The notes beneath the pieces are model-generated. The model saw nothing but the letters and a program-made list of their open reading frames with translations. It was not told the DNA's origin and did no database searches. From contig JBDHWQ010000024.1 of NCBI GenBank assembly GCA_039810245.1, forward strand, positions 1-64,000: 64,000 bases of DNA, read 5' to 3'. Positions 42,905-50,638 of this stretch are shown one piece after another (position 1 is the first letter of the stretch; each line of letters begins with the position of its first letter). This DNA comes from CALDSL01 sp039810245. Lineage in GTDB: Bacteria > Chloroflexota > Anaerolineae > Anaerolineales > Anaerolineaceae. The position numbers and the translations under genes are program-made.

Positions 42905-43417
42905 TTACCCCTTCCGGTCGGTGGCAACGAAGATAGAACCGACCAACGCGCCGAGCAGCAGCACCGAAGCTACTTCAAAGGGAATGACGTAAGCGTTGGC
43001 ATCCACCAGCGCCAGGCCAAACCGCCCCAGGTCGCTGGCTTCGGCCGGCAGCGCCGCGGGCAGGGCCTGGAAGCTGCTCCACGTGGACAACACGCCTACC
43101 AGCGCAGCGTACAGCCCGGCCACCAACAGCGCCGGGATCCACCAACCGCGATTGAGCTGCGGTCCGGTGTCCACCATCACCTGGCGGGTGAGCATGATGG
43201 CAAACACCAGCAGGATGGCGATGGCGCCAATGTATACCACCACCTGCACCACCGCGAAGAAGGCTGATTCGAGAATGGCGAACGAAACCGCCACGCCGAA
43301 CAGGGTCAGGATCAGCCACAGCGCGGCGTGCATGATGCGCCGCGTGCTGACCGCCATGACCCCGGCGAAGAGCGTTACCGCCGCAACCAGCAGGAAAAAG
43401 ACTTGCACGATCGTCAT
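42905..43417 (-). CDS. nuoJ: NADH-quinone oxidoreductase subunit J
   Basis: A five-helix membrane subunit of 170 residues with the conserved Tyr-Ile-Gly-Ala-Ile-Ala-Ile-Leu-Leu-Val-Phe-Ala-Ile-Met-Leu segment of helix 3, the pi-bulge region linked to coupling. The start is the ATG 4 bp after nuoH, with GGAGTGATGCC upstream. Notably nuoI, which usually lies between nuoH and nuoJ, is absent. Confidence 0.93.
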   Translation of the reverse strand: MTIVQVFFLLVAAVTLFAGVMAVSTRRIMHAALWLILTLFGVAVSFAILESAFFAVVQVVVYIGAIAILLVFAIMLTRQVMVDTGPQLNRGWWIPALLVAGLYAALVGVLSTWSSFQALPAALPAEASDLGRFGLALVDANAYVIPFEVASVLLLGALVGSIFVATDRKG

Positions 43418-43421
43418 GGCA

Positions 43422-44645
43422 TCACTCCAGGGTGGACTGTTGGCGTTCTGTTTCCGGGCGGGCGACGATGATGGTGCTGGGGGCAACCATCGGGCGCCGC
43501 CGCGAGCGCGTCGAGGCGCGCATCAGTTGCATCGTAATCAGGCCCATCAGCGCATTGGCCACAAGCAGCGCGGCCAGCGTCACCAGCGGGCTGCCCAGCG
43601 GCCGCACCAGGCTGTGCACCACCGCGGTCACCAGCACCATGGTCAGCGAAAGCGGCGTGAGTAGCTTCCAGTTGATGTCCATCATCTGGTCGATGCGGAA
43701 GCGCGGGACCGTGCCACGGATGACTACGGTGAGGAAGTAGATCAGGAAGGTTTTGATCCACAAGTATACAAAACCGAGGAAGGGGATCTGCTCGGCAAAC
43801 GGGCCACGCCAGCCGCCCAGGAAAAGCACTGCAAACAGGATGGCGGTGGTGAAGGCATGCAGGAATTCGGCCACGTAAAACATGCCAAACTTCAGCCCGG
43901 AGTATTCGATGTTGAAGCCGGCCACAATTTCCGATTCCGCTTCGATCAGGTCAAATGGGGCGCGGCCCACTTCCGCAATCTGTGTGATGAGGAAAATTAA
44001 CGCGGGGATGGGCGCCAGCAGCACGAACCAGATGCTTTGCGATTGGACGATGGTTTGCAGGCTCATCGAGCCGGACAGCATCACCGGGATGAGCAGCGTG
44101 ACCACCATCGGGATTTCATACGAGATGAGCTGCGCTACCGAACGGAACGCGCCCAGCAGGGCATACTTGTTGTTGGAGCCCCAGCCGGCAAAGATAATGC
44201 CAAGCTCTCCAATGGAGCCGGCGGCCACCACAAACAAGACCGCCACGGCCAGATCCGCGCCGAAAATGCGGCTGGCAAAGGGGATCACACCCCAAACCAT
44301 CAGCGTGCCGGCCACCGCCAGCACCGGCGCCAGGTTATAGGGCACGCGGTCTGCGCCTTCGGGAGTGATGTATTCCTTGGTGAATATTTTGAACATATCC
44401 GCGAAGGGCTGGAAGAGACCAAATGGGCCTACGCGGTTCGGGCCCAGGCGGTCTTGCAGGCGGCCGATGATCTTACGCTCATACCAGATGAGGAAAATCA
44501 CCCACACCAACCCCAGCACGCCCAGGATGGCTGCGCCCGCCACGAGCAGGATTACCTGCGCGACGCCGGGCGCTACACCCCACCCTACCAGCAGCGTTTC
44601 CAACCATTGACGAATGAAGTTAATGGGATCATTCCAAAACGTCAT
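43422..44645 (-). CDS. nuoH: NADH-quinone oxidoreductase subunit H
   Basis: The quinone-cavity membrane subunit linking both arms; 407 residues, about eight or nine helices. Signature motifs are Glu-Arg-Lys-Ile-Ile-Gly-Arg-Leu-Gln-Asp-Arg-Leu-Gly-Pro-Asn-Arg-Val-Gly and Glu-Ala-Glu-Ser-Glu-Ile-Val-Ala-Gly-Phe-Asn-Ile-Glu-Tyr-Ser. The C-terminal 70 residues are a polar extension rich in Arg. Start by GGGAGG 6 nt upstream; the open frame reaches further up without support. nuoBCDEFG are missing between nuoA and this gene. Confidence 0.94.
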   Translation of the reverse strand: MTFWNDPINFIRQWLETLLVGWGVAPGVAQVILLVAGAAILGVLGLVWVIFLIWYERKIIGRLQDRLGPNRVGPFGLFQPFADMFKIFTKEYITPEGADRVPYNLAPVLAVAGTLMVWGVIPFASRIFGADLAVAVLFVVAAGSIGELGIIFAGWGSNNKYALLGAFRSVAQLISYEIPMVVTLLIPVMLSGSMSLQTIVQSQSIWFVLLAPIPALIFLITQIAEVGRAPFDLIEAESEIVAGFNIEYSGLKFGMFYVAEFLHAFTTAILFAVLFLGGWRGPFAEQIPFLGFVYLWIKTFLIYFLTVVIRGTVPRFRIDQMMDINWKLLTPLSLTMVLVTAVVHSLVRPLGSPLVTLAALLVANALMGLITMQLMRASTRSRRRPMVAPSTIIVARPETERQQSTLE

Positions 44646-44679
44646 TGCGCGCCTCCCGCTCCAGCAAGTTGTACGGCGA

Positions 44680-45030
44680 TTAAACCCACTCCAGCTCTCC
44701 CTTACGCCAGGCGTAGAATAGCCCGCCCAGCAGGATGAGCACAAAAATGATGGCCTCGGCGATGCCGTAGAGGGTCATCTGGTTGTAGGCCACCGCCCAG
44801 GGGAAGAGCAGTACCGCCTCAACGTCGAAGATCAGGAAGATCAGCCCAAAGATGTAATACTGGGCCTTGAACTGCACGTACGATTCGCCCACCGTCTCAA
44901 TGCCGCACTCATATGTGGAGCTTTTGAGCGTGTTGGGCTTCTTGGGAGCAAGAATACCGGCCACAGTGATCGCTGCCGCGGGAAGCAGGGCTGCCACAAT
45001 CATAAACACGCCAATGTATAACCAGTTCAT
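44680..45030 (-). CDS. nuoA: NADH-quinone oxidoreductase subunit A
   Basis: A three-helix membrane subunit of 116 residues, with the family loop Ser-Thr-Tyr-Glu-Cys-Gly-Ile-Glu and the Phe-Lys-Ala-Gln-Tyr-Tyr-Ile-Phe-Gly-Leu-Ile-Phe-Leu-Ile-Phe-Asp-Val-Glu stretch carrying the conserved acidic pair. The ATG at 45030 has AAGGAG at good spacing (8 nt); an ATG two codons earlier is too close to it. First gene of the nuo operon. Confidence 0.95.
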   Translation of the reverse strand: MNWLYIGVFMIVAALLPAAAITVAGILAPKKPNTLKSSTYECGIETVGESYVQFKAQYYIFGLIFLIFDVEAVLLFPWAVAYNQMTLYGIAEAIIFVLILLGGLFYAWRKGELEWV

Positions 45031-45108
45031 ATGCATGGCTCCTTCTTCAAAAACAATACCTACCGGGAAACAAATGCCGCCGCATGCTGCCTGTGTTCAG
45101 ACAAGTCG

Positions 45109-45114
45109 ATTGTA
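45109..45114 (-). promoter_or_regulatory. probable -10 (TACAAT) of the nuo operon
   Basis: Minus-strand TACAAT about 80 nt before nuoA. The -35 region is weak. The transcript leader carries the AAGGAG site of nuoA. Confidence 0.45.
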
Positions 45115-45393
45115 GCATAGCGATTCTGAGCCGAAAAGTAAGTATCCTCACCCAATTTGTATGAATCTGGAGGAGAGGACGGAACCTAATTAGGCGGATT
45201 GTGAAGCGGTACACAAAGTATACAGGGTTTCGATAGAAACGTCAAAAAATGCGGCGAATTCGTTTCCCATGCAGGCCATGCCTGCGCCATTCCGCGCCGC
45301 CGGAGTGACCTTTGACATAATTCCCCTTCCCCGCGAACGGTGCTACACTATGGAAAATTCCGTCACGCAACCCAATCTAATCTGGAGGAGTCT
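45115..45393. other. intergenic region between nuoA and tnaA
   Basis: The longest non-coding stretch (with the nuo leader, about 360 bp). It holds a TTGACA at 45312, a TACACT at 45344 (not at usual spacing from it), and the GGAGGAG ribosome site of tnaA. A 15-codon frame (45350-45397) with one Trp codon overlaps the tnaA start. A GCAGGCCATGCCTGC palindrome occurs at about 45271. No gene, tRNA or known riboswitch was recognised. Confidence 0.5.
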
Positions 45394-46770
45394 ATGATCC
45401 CATACCCGGCTGAACCGTTCCGCATCAAGATGGTCGAACCAATCCGGTTGATCGAACCCGCTGCGCGCCTGGAAGCTATGCGCCAGGCAGGCCACAACGT
45501 GTTCGCGCTGCGCGCGGAAGACGTGTTCATTGACCTGCTGACGGATTCGGGAACCGGGGCGATGAGCCATCACCAGTGGGCAGCGCTGCTTGCAGGCGAT
45601 GAATCGTACGCAGGCGCGCGATCGTTCTACCGGCTTTCGGAAGCCATGCAGCAGATCTTCCAATTCGAGCATTTTGTACCCACCCATCAGGGCCGCGCGG
45701 CGGAAAATATCCTCACCAGCATTCTGGTGAAGCCCGGCAATTACGTGCCGTCCAACATGCATTTTGATACGACGGAAGGGAATATCCGCGCACGCGGTGG
45801 TCGTCCTACCAACCTGGTATGCGACGACGCCTTTGACCCGACCAACCAGAGCCCGTTCAAAGGCAACATGGATATTGACAAGCTGCGCGCTTTTATTCAA
45901 AAAGTGGGGGTGCAGAATATCCCCTTTGGCACGATCACCATCACCAACAATGCCGGTGGTGGCCAACCGGTCTCGCTGGAAAACATGCGCGCAGTAGCAG
46001 CGGTGTATAAGGAAGCCGGCATACCCTTCTTCATCGACTGCTGCCGCTATGCCGAGAACGCCTACTTTATCAAGCAGCGCGAGCCTGGCTATGCGAATAA
46101 GAGCACCCTGGACATCGCGCACGAAATCTTCGCGCTGGCCGATGGCGCGTGGATGTCGGCCAAGAAGGATGGCATGGTCAACATCGGCGGCTTCCTCGCC
46201 ATGCGCGACCCCGACCTCTACCAGCGCGTATGTAATGAGCTGATCATGCGCGAAGGCTTTGTGACTTATGGTGGGCTGGCCGGGCGTGACCTGGACGCGC
46301 TGGCGACCGGGCTGTGGGAAGGCCTGGATGAAAGCTACCTCGAATATCGCCTGGGCCAGACGGCCTACCTGGGACGCAGCCTGTTGCAAGCCAGCGTGCC
46401 GATCGTAGAGCCGCCGGGCGGGCACGCTATTTACGTTGACGCGGGGCGGCTGCTGCCGCACATTCCCCACGCCGAATTCCCCGGGCAGGCGCTGTGCGCG
46501 GCGCTGTACCTGGAAGGCGCGGTGCGCGGAGTGGAGATCGGTTCGGTGATGTTCGCCTACCCCGATCCCGAGACCGGGCAGATGGTTTACCCGCAGCTTG
46601 AGCTGGTGCGGCTGGCAATCCCGCGCCGCGTATACACGCAAAGCCACATGGATTACGTGGTGGATACGCTCGCGCGGCTGGCGAAGAAAGCGCCCACCCT
46701 GCGTGGTTACCGCCTGACCTATGCGCCGGAGCTGATGCGGCACTTTACCGCGCGCTTTGAGCCACTATAG
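45394..46770 (+). CDS. tnaA: tryptophanase (beta-eliminating lyase)
   Basis: A PLP fold-type I lyase turning tryptophan into indole, pyruvate and ammonia; 458 residues. PLP Lys258 is in Met-Ser-Ala-Lys-Lys-Asp. Tyrosine phenol-lyase is the main alternative, but three discriminating positions read as tryptophanase. Asp125 in Phe-Asp-Thr-Thr (TPL has Thr), Ile in Val-Glu-Ile-Gly-Ser (TPL has Arg) and His in Arg-His-Phe-Thr-Ala (TPL has Phe) all agree. The start follows GGAGGAG; upstream in-frame codons are leader. No tryptophan permease gene is adjacent, unlike the E. coli tna operon. A small lipoprotein gene follows. Confidence 0.88.
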   Translation: MIPYPAEPFRIKMVEPIRLIEPAARLEAMRQAGHNVFALRAEDVFIDLLTDSGTGAMSHHQWAALLAGDESYAGARSFYRLSEAMQQIFQFEHFVPTHQGRAAENILTSILVKPGNYVPSNMHFDTTEGNIRARGGRPTNLVCDDAFDPTNQSPFKGNMDIDKLRAFIQKVGVQNIPFGTITITNNAGGGQPVSLENMRAVAAVYKEAGIPFFIDCCRYAENAYFIKQREPGYANKSTLDIAHEIFALADGAWMSAKKDGMVNIGGFLAMRDPDLYQRVCNELIMREGFVTYGGLAGRDLDALATGLWEGLDESYLEYRLGQTAYLGRSLLQASVPIVEPPGGHAIYVDAGRLLPHIPHAEFPGQALCAALYLEGAVRGVEIGSVMFAYPDPETGQMVYPQLELVRLAIPRRVYTQSHMDYVVDTLARLAKKAPTLRGYRLTYAPELMRHFTARFEPL

Positions 46771-46786
46771 AGAAAGAGGATTGGTA

Positions 46787-47215
46787 ATGAAACGATATTT
46801 TCGTGTTTTGATCCTGGCCGCGCTGCTGGTGAGCCTGTTACTGGCCGGTTGCAGCAGCGGGCCGAAGGGCACCCAGCTGGACGGTGACGCGCTCGACGAG
46901 GCGCTCAAGTACCTCGACCCGGCAGCCGATAACATGCTGGCGGGGCTGAAGGCCAACGACTACGCCATGTTCTCACGCGATTTTGATGATGTAATGAAGA
47001 CAGCCATCGACGAAACCAAGTTTGGCGCGTTATACCGCCAGTTGAACGACCAGATCGGTGAGTACCAGTCGCGCACGCTGACGCGGGTGACCGACTTTGG
47101 TGATTACGTCACCGCGGAATACGCCGGCGTATTTGCCAAGTCTGACAAAGTCAACATCGTGGTCACAGCCAGCAAGACCGAGCCGCACAAGCTCAGCGGG
47201 TTATACTTCCGTTAG
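46787..47215 (+). CDS. small DUF3887-like lipoprotein
   Basis: 142 residues: signal peptide with hydrophobic core 8-19 and lipobox Leu-Leu-Ala-Gly-Cys (Cys at about 22). A compact domain follows, with a helix pair (Asp-Asn-Met-Leu-Ala-Gly-Leu-Lys-Ala-Asn-Asp-Tyr) and then strands, ending Lys-Leu-Ser-Gly-Leu-Tyr-Phe-Arg. This matches my picture of DUF3887 (NTF2-like). Exposed at the outer face of the membrane; function unknown. AGAGGA precedes the ATG; the gene ends at a large bidirectional hairpin. Confidence 0.72.
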   Translation: MKRYFRVLILAALLVSLLLAGCSSGPKGTQLDGDALDEALKYLDPAADNMLAGLKANDYAMFSRDFDDVMKTAIDETKFGALYRQLNDQIGEYQSRTLTRVTDFGDYVTAEYAGVFAKSDKVNIVVTASKTEPHKLSGLYFR

Positions 47216-47226
47216 AAAAATACCGA

Positions 47227-47268
47227 ACAACAGAATCACCCCACACTAATGTGGGGTGATTCTGTTGT
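47227..47268. terminator. long bidirectional hairpin between convergent genes
   Basis: A 19-bp perfect stem with a CTAA loop, further extended by an outer pairing of AAATACC with GGGTATTT. No long T-tract, but position between convergent genes and strength suggest termination on both strands. Confidence 0.75.
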
Positions 47269-47284
47269 CATGGGTATTTCCATC

Positions 47285-48403
47285 TTATTCCAGGTCTTTG
47301 GCCTGCTCCCAGATCACATCCATCTCGTCCAGGGTCATACTGTTTAGGTCACGGCCCTGCGCGCGGGCGGTCTTTTCGATGTAAGCAAAGCGGCGGCGGA
47401 AGCGCTGGCTGGTTTCGCGCAACGCGGTTTCGGCATCCACCTTGTACCAGCGCGCCAGGTTGACGACAGCAAACAGCAGGTCTCCCAGTTCTTTGGCGCG
47501 TTCTTCCGCATTGGGAGCGCTGTCTACCTCATCGATCTCTTCGAAGACTTTGGCGCGCACTGGGCCGATCTCGCTCCAGTCAAAGCCCACGCGCGCGGCG
47601 CGGTCCTGGTACTCCTGCGCCAGCGCCAGCGCCGCCAGGATGCCGGGAACGCTGTCCAGCAGGCCTTTTTCCTGCTCGCCATTGCCGGCGCGTTCCTCAG
47701 CTTTGAGCCGCTCCCAATTGGTGAGCACCCCATTGACGCCGGAAACCTGCACGTCACCAAACACGTGCGGGTGGCGGCGGATGATCTTACGCGCGATTCC
47801 ACCGACGATATCCGCCATGGAGAATGTGCCGGCTTCCACCCCGATCTGAGCATGCAGCGCGATCTGCAGCAGCAGGTCGCCCAGCTCTTCGCTGACCTTG
47901 GCCCAATCCCCATTGTCCAGGGCTTCGAGCGTCTCGTAGGTCTCTTCCAACAGGTAGGGGCGCAGGCTGGCATGGGTCTGCTCGCGATCCCAGGGACAGC
48001 CGTTTTGCGGATCGCGCAGGTGTGCGACGACTTCCTGAAAGAATTCCAACGAGGAATCTACGCCCAGCGCGGGCAGGTACAGCAGCGTTGTTGGGCCTAA
48101 CTGCGGGCTGCGCTCTACCGCTTCCAGCGCCAGATCTATGATCGCCTGGCCGGGCATGCCGGGATTATGCACCAGGCGCACGGAGAAATCCGCGGGGTAA
48201 GCCACGGAAAGAGCATGGCGAATGCCGGCAGCCACGGCCGGGCTGCTGACACCGGCAATCAGCGCCGGGTGCGAAGGGGAGAACAGCGGAGCGTAGCGCT
48301 CTGAGAGCTGCGCGGCATCCAGCACAGACAGGCCGTCGAACGGGTCAATCTGGAGGGCGGCACAGGCGGCCTGGAGCAGGGAAAGGCGGTTGGGGTCGGT
48401 CAA
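47285..48403 (-). CDS. mazG: nucleoside triphosphate pyrophosphohydrolase MazG
   Basis: A full-length MazG, 372 residues. A first ~115-residue region resembles the remnant of a tetrapyrrole-methylase domain, as in YabN-type proteins. Two MazG modules follow: Cys-Pro-Trp-Asp-Arg-Glu-Gln-Thr-His at about 133-141 with Glu-Glu-x-x-Glu/Asp metal motifs, then Glu-Glu-Ile-Asp-Glu-Val and Glu-Leu-Gly-Asp-Leu-Leu-Phe-Ala. It hydrolyses all (d)NTPs to NMP and PPi, lowering aberrant nucleotides. TTG start with GAGGA 8 nt upstream. Own promoter overlapping the rpsI terminator. Confidence 0.9.
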   Translation of the reverse strand: MTDPNRLSLLQAACAALQIDPFDGLSVLDAAQLSERYAPLFSPSHPALIAGVSSPAVAAGIRHALSVAYPADFSVRLVHNPGMPGQAIIDLALEAVERSPQLGPTTLLYLPALGVDSSLEFFQEVVAHLRDPQNGCPWDREQTHASLRPYLLEETYETLEALDNGDWAKVSEELGDLLLQIALHAQIGVEAGTFSMADIVGGIARKIIRRHPHVFGDVQVSGVNGVLTNWERLKAEERAGNGEQEKGLLDSVPGILAALALAQEYQDRAARVGFDWSEIGPVRAKVFEEIDEVDSAPNAEERAKELGDLLFAVVNLARWYKVDAETALRETSQRFRRRFAYIEKTARAQGRDLNSMTLDEMDVIWEQAKDLE

Positions 48404-48473
48404 GGGGCAGGTCCTCGGTTACGTGAAGGGTTCGTTCGCAGCCCGCTGCGGTCAGGCCGGGCGAATATGTTGA

Positions 48474-48501
48474 ATTGTACTGGAAAGAAACGGATAAGCA
48501 A
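48474..48501 (-). promoter_or_regulatory. probable promoter of mazG
   Basis: Minus strand TTGCTT, 16-bp spacer, TACAAT, about 70 nt before the mazG start. The -35 overlaps the T-tract of the rpsI terminator. Confidence 0.5.
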
Positions 48502-48537
48502 AACAGGACTTCCCGGTTGAGGCCGGGAAATCCTGTT
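48498..48537 (-). terminator. rho-independent terminator of the rplM-rpsI unit
   Basis: 15-bp stem with one mismatch on the minus strand (AACAGGATTTCCCGG / CCGGGAAGTCCTGTT), 6-nt loop, then TTTTG and a T-rich run. It ends the long ribosomal gene block. Confidence 0.88.
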
Positions 48538-48562
48538 GATAGTCTTGAAATGCCAGGCGGGT

Positions 48563-48958
48563 TTAGCGCTTGGTGTAGGTGGGGGCCTTGCGGGCGCGCT
48601 TGAGACCGGGCTTCTTGCGTTCCTTAACGCGCGGGTCACGGGTCAGGAAGCCGCCTTTGCGCAGCGGGGAGGTGAAGTCGGGGTTCATCTTCACCAGGGC
48701 GCGCGCCAGACCCAGCTTGACCGAATCGGTCTGGCCGGTGACGCCGCCGCCGTTCACCACTACGGTGATGTCATAGGCTTCGCGTTCCTGGCCGGTGACA
48801 ACCATCGTGCCGAGGATAGCCTCGATATCGCCGGTGCGGGGGAAATATTCCTGCGCCGGGCGGTCATTGACCACAAACCGGCCCGAGCCGCTCATCAGGC
48901 GAACGCGCGCGGTGCTTTCCTTGCGACGACCAATACCTTCGTAATACTGTACTGCCAT
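48563..48958 (-). CDS. rpsI: 30S ribosomal protein S9
   Basis: S9, 131 residues. It has the Tyr-Tyr-Glu-Gly-Ile-Gly-Arg-Arg-Lys-Glu-Ser-Thr-Ala-Arg-Val start and the Gly-Gly-Gly-x-x-Gly-Gln middle. The basic tail that reaches the P-site tRNA ends Thr-Lys-Arg here, instead of the usual Ser-Lys-Arg. It is 15 bp downstream of rplM. Confidence 0.97.
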   Translation of the reverse strand: MAVQYYEGIGRRKESTARVRLMSGSGRFVVNDRPAQEYFPRTGDIEAILGTMVVTGQEREAYDITVVVNGGGVTGQTDSVKLGLARALVKMNPDFTSPLRKGGFLTRDPRVKERKKPGLKRARKAPTYTKR

Positions 48959-48973
48959 GTTATCCCTACTCCT

Positions 48974-49399
48974 TTACGCAACCAGTTTGGGGTTCTGAGC
49001 CGCGTGCGGGTGCTCATTCCCAGCATAGATCTTCAGCTTCTTGAGCAGAGCACGGCCCCACTTGTTATGCGGCAGCATGCCCCACACGGCCGAGCGAATC
49101 ACCCGGTCAGGGTGCGTGCGCAGTTGTTCGCGCAGGCTTGTCGAGCGAATGCCACCCGGGTATCCGGAGTGGCGGTGGTAGAACTTCTCATCCAGGCGCT
49201 TGCCGGTGACGGTGACCTTTTCGGCATTGACCACGATGACAAAGTCACCCGTGTCGGCGCCGGGGGTATAAACGGGCTTATGCTTGCCCATCAGATATCG
49301 CGCAATTTGCGTGGCCACGCGGCCAAGCGTCTGGTCATTGGCATCCACCAGTAACCATTCCGCCTGCGTTGTGCCTTTTGGGACGTACGTCTTGTCCAT
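48974..49399 (-). CDS. rplM: 50S ribosomal protein L13
   Basis: L13, 141 residues, with the family core Trp-x-x-Val-Asp-Ala, Leu-Gly-Arg-x-Ala-Thr, His-Ser-Gly-Tyr-Pro-Gly and Gly-Met-Leu-Pro-His-Asn. The start is the ATG with GGAGAAAAG upstream; the open frame continues upstream through the end of truA only by chance. Paired with rpsI as in nearly all bacteria. Confidence 0.97.
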   Translation of the reverse strand: MDKTYVPKGTTQAEWLLVDANDQTLGRVATQIARYLMGKHKPVYTPGADTGDFVIVVNAEKVTVTGKRLDEKFYHRHSGYPGGIRSTSLREQLRTHPDRVIRSAVWGMLPHNKWGRALLKKLKIYAGNEHPHAAQNPKLVA

Positions 49400-49470
49400 T
49401 CTTTTCTCCACAGTGTCCAGGTACATCGTGGCCGGGCGTAGGCCCAACCAACCTATTGACTGAAACTTCC

Positions 49471-50220
49471 TTACTGCTCTTGCCTGCTTGCATACTGCAC
49501 TTCCACCAGAGTCAGCCCTTGCGGCGGCGCTAGCCCCGGCGAACCGGGCTGCGTGGCGTTCACCGCCAGCGCCAGGTCCTCCAGCGACATGCGCCCCTGG
49601 CCAACCAGCACCTGCCAGAAGACCATCCGCCGCACCATATGGTACAGAAAGGCGTTGGCGGTGACTTCGAACAGCAAACCGGCAGGGGCCGGGCTCCAGG
49701 CCGCGTGGTACACGCTGCGCACGGTGCTGCCGCCCGCTCTGGGTGGGTTCCCAAAAGCGGCGAAGTCGTGCGTGCCGATCAGCAGCGCGGCAGCCTGCCG
49801 CAGCAGCTCCGCGTCCAGCGCGGGCCACAGGCGCCAGCCGTAACGCTCTCCCAGGGGGTCGCGTTCGGGCTTCCACAGAGTGCGGTATTGGTACGTGCGG
49901 CGTGTCGCGTCATAGCGGGGATGGAAATCCGGGCGGGTTTCGCAACAGGCCTGCACGGCCACATCCTCTGGCAGAGCCGCGTTGAGGGCTTTGCCCAGCG
50001 CCTCGGCGCTGTGGCTCCACTCCAGGTCAAACGCGACCACCTGCCCGGATGCATGCACCCCGGTATCGGTCCGGCCGGCGGAAAGGATGGTCCTTCCGTC
50101 CCAGCCCAGGCCGCGCAGCGCGCTTTCAAAGACGCCCTGCACCGTGCGCGACCTTCCTGAGCGCTGAAAGCCCAGAAAGTGCGTGCCGTCGTAGGCAAGA
50201 GTAATTTGGTAACGTGCCAT
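49471..50220 (-). CDS. truA: tRNA pseudouridine(38-40) synthase TruA
   Basis: Modifies U38-U40 of the tRNA anticodon arm; 249 residues from this start. The catalytic Asp52 is in Gly-Arg-Thr-Asp-Thr-Gly-Val-His; Tyr-Gln-Tyr-Arg follows and the Phe-Leu-Tyr-x-Met-Val-Arg-Arg motif lies near 190, as expected. Two ATGs are close together; neither has a strong ribosome site. It sits between rplQ and rplM, a common position. Confidence 0.95.
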   Translation of the reverse strand: MARYQITLAYDGTHFLGFQRSGRSRTVQGVFESALRGLGWDGRTILSAGRTDTGVHASGQVVAFDLEWSHSAEALGKALNAALPEDVAVQACCETRPDFHPRYDATRRTYQYRTLWKPERDPLGERYGWRLWPALDAELLRQAAALLIGTHDFAAFGNPPRAGGSTVRSVYHAAWSPAPAGLLFEVTANAFLYHMVRRMVFWQVLVGQGRMSLEDLALAVNATQPGSPGLAPPQGLTLVEVQYASRQEQ

Positions 50221-50255
50221 TTGCATCCGGTCAGCCCGGATACCATTCCGAAGCG

Positions 50256-50636
50256 TCAGTCTTCGACCAACTCCAGCACAACCATCTCGGCGTTATCGCC
50301 AAGACGCGGGCCAAGCTTGACGATGCGCGTGTAACCGCCGTTGCGGTTCGCAAAGCGCGGCGCAATGTCGTCAAACAGCTTGGGGACGATTTCATTGCCG
50401 CCCAGGCGGGCAGCGGCCAGGCGGCGCGCGTTCACCTTGACGATATCCTGATCGCTGCGGCCGCTGTTGCGAGCCAGGGTGATCAGGCGCTCGGCTTCGC
50501 TGCGAATGGCGAGGGCCTTGGTTTTGGTGGTAGTGATGCGCTCGTGCTCGAACAGCTGCTTCATCAGCGTGCGGCGCAGAGCCTCACGCTGGTCGCGATC
50601 ACGACCTAACTTATATCCAGCAATGCGATGTCGCAT
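50256..50636 (-). CDS. rplQ: 50S ribosomal protein L17
   Basis: L17, 126 residues: the Met-Arg-His-Arg start, Leu-Gly-Arg-x-x-x-x-Arg-x-Ala-Leu-x-Arg and Ile-x-Thr-Thr-x-x-Lys-Ala are as in the family. Its start lies 2 bp after the rpoA stop, so the two are translationally coupled. Confidence 0.97.
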   Translation of the reverse strand: MRHRIAGYKLGRDRDQREALRRTLMKQLFEHERITTTKTKALAIRSEAERLITLARNSGRSDQDIVKVNARRLAAARLGGNEIVPKLFDDIAPRFANRNGGYTRIVKLGPRLGDNAEMVVLELVED

Positions 50637-50638
50637 GG

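Noticed and set aside
45350..45397. Calling a tnaC leader peptide as a gene
   Set aside because: Trp12 is tempting, but there is no ribosome site and the -10-like box sits directly against its ATG, so it may not be transcribed. Kept only as a low-interest observation.
45394..46770. Tyrosine phenol-lyase
   Set aside because: Three residues that separate the two enzymes (Asp125, the Ile of Val-Glu-Ile-Gly-Ser and the His of Arg-His-Phe-Thr) all match tryptophanase.
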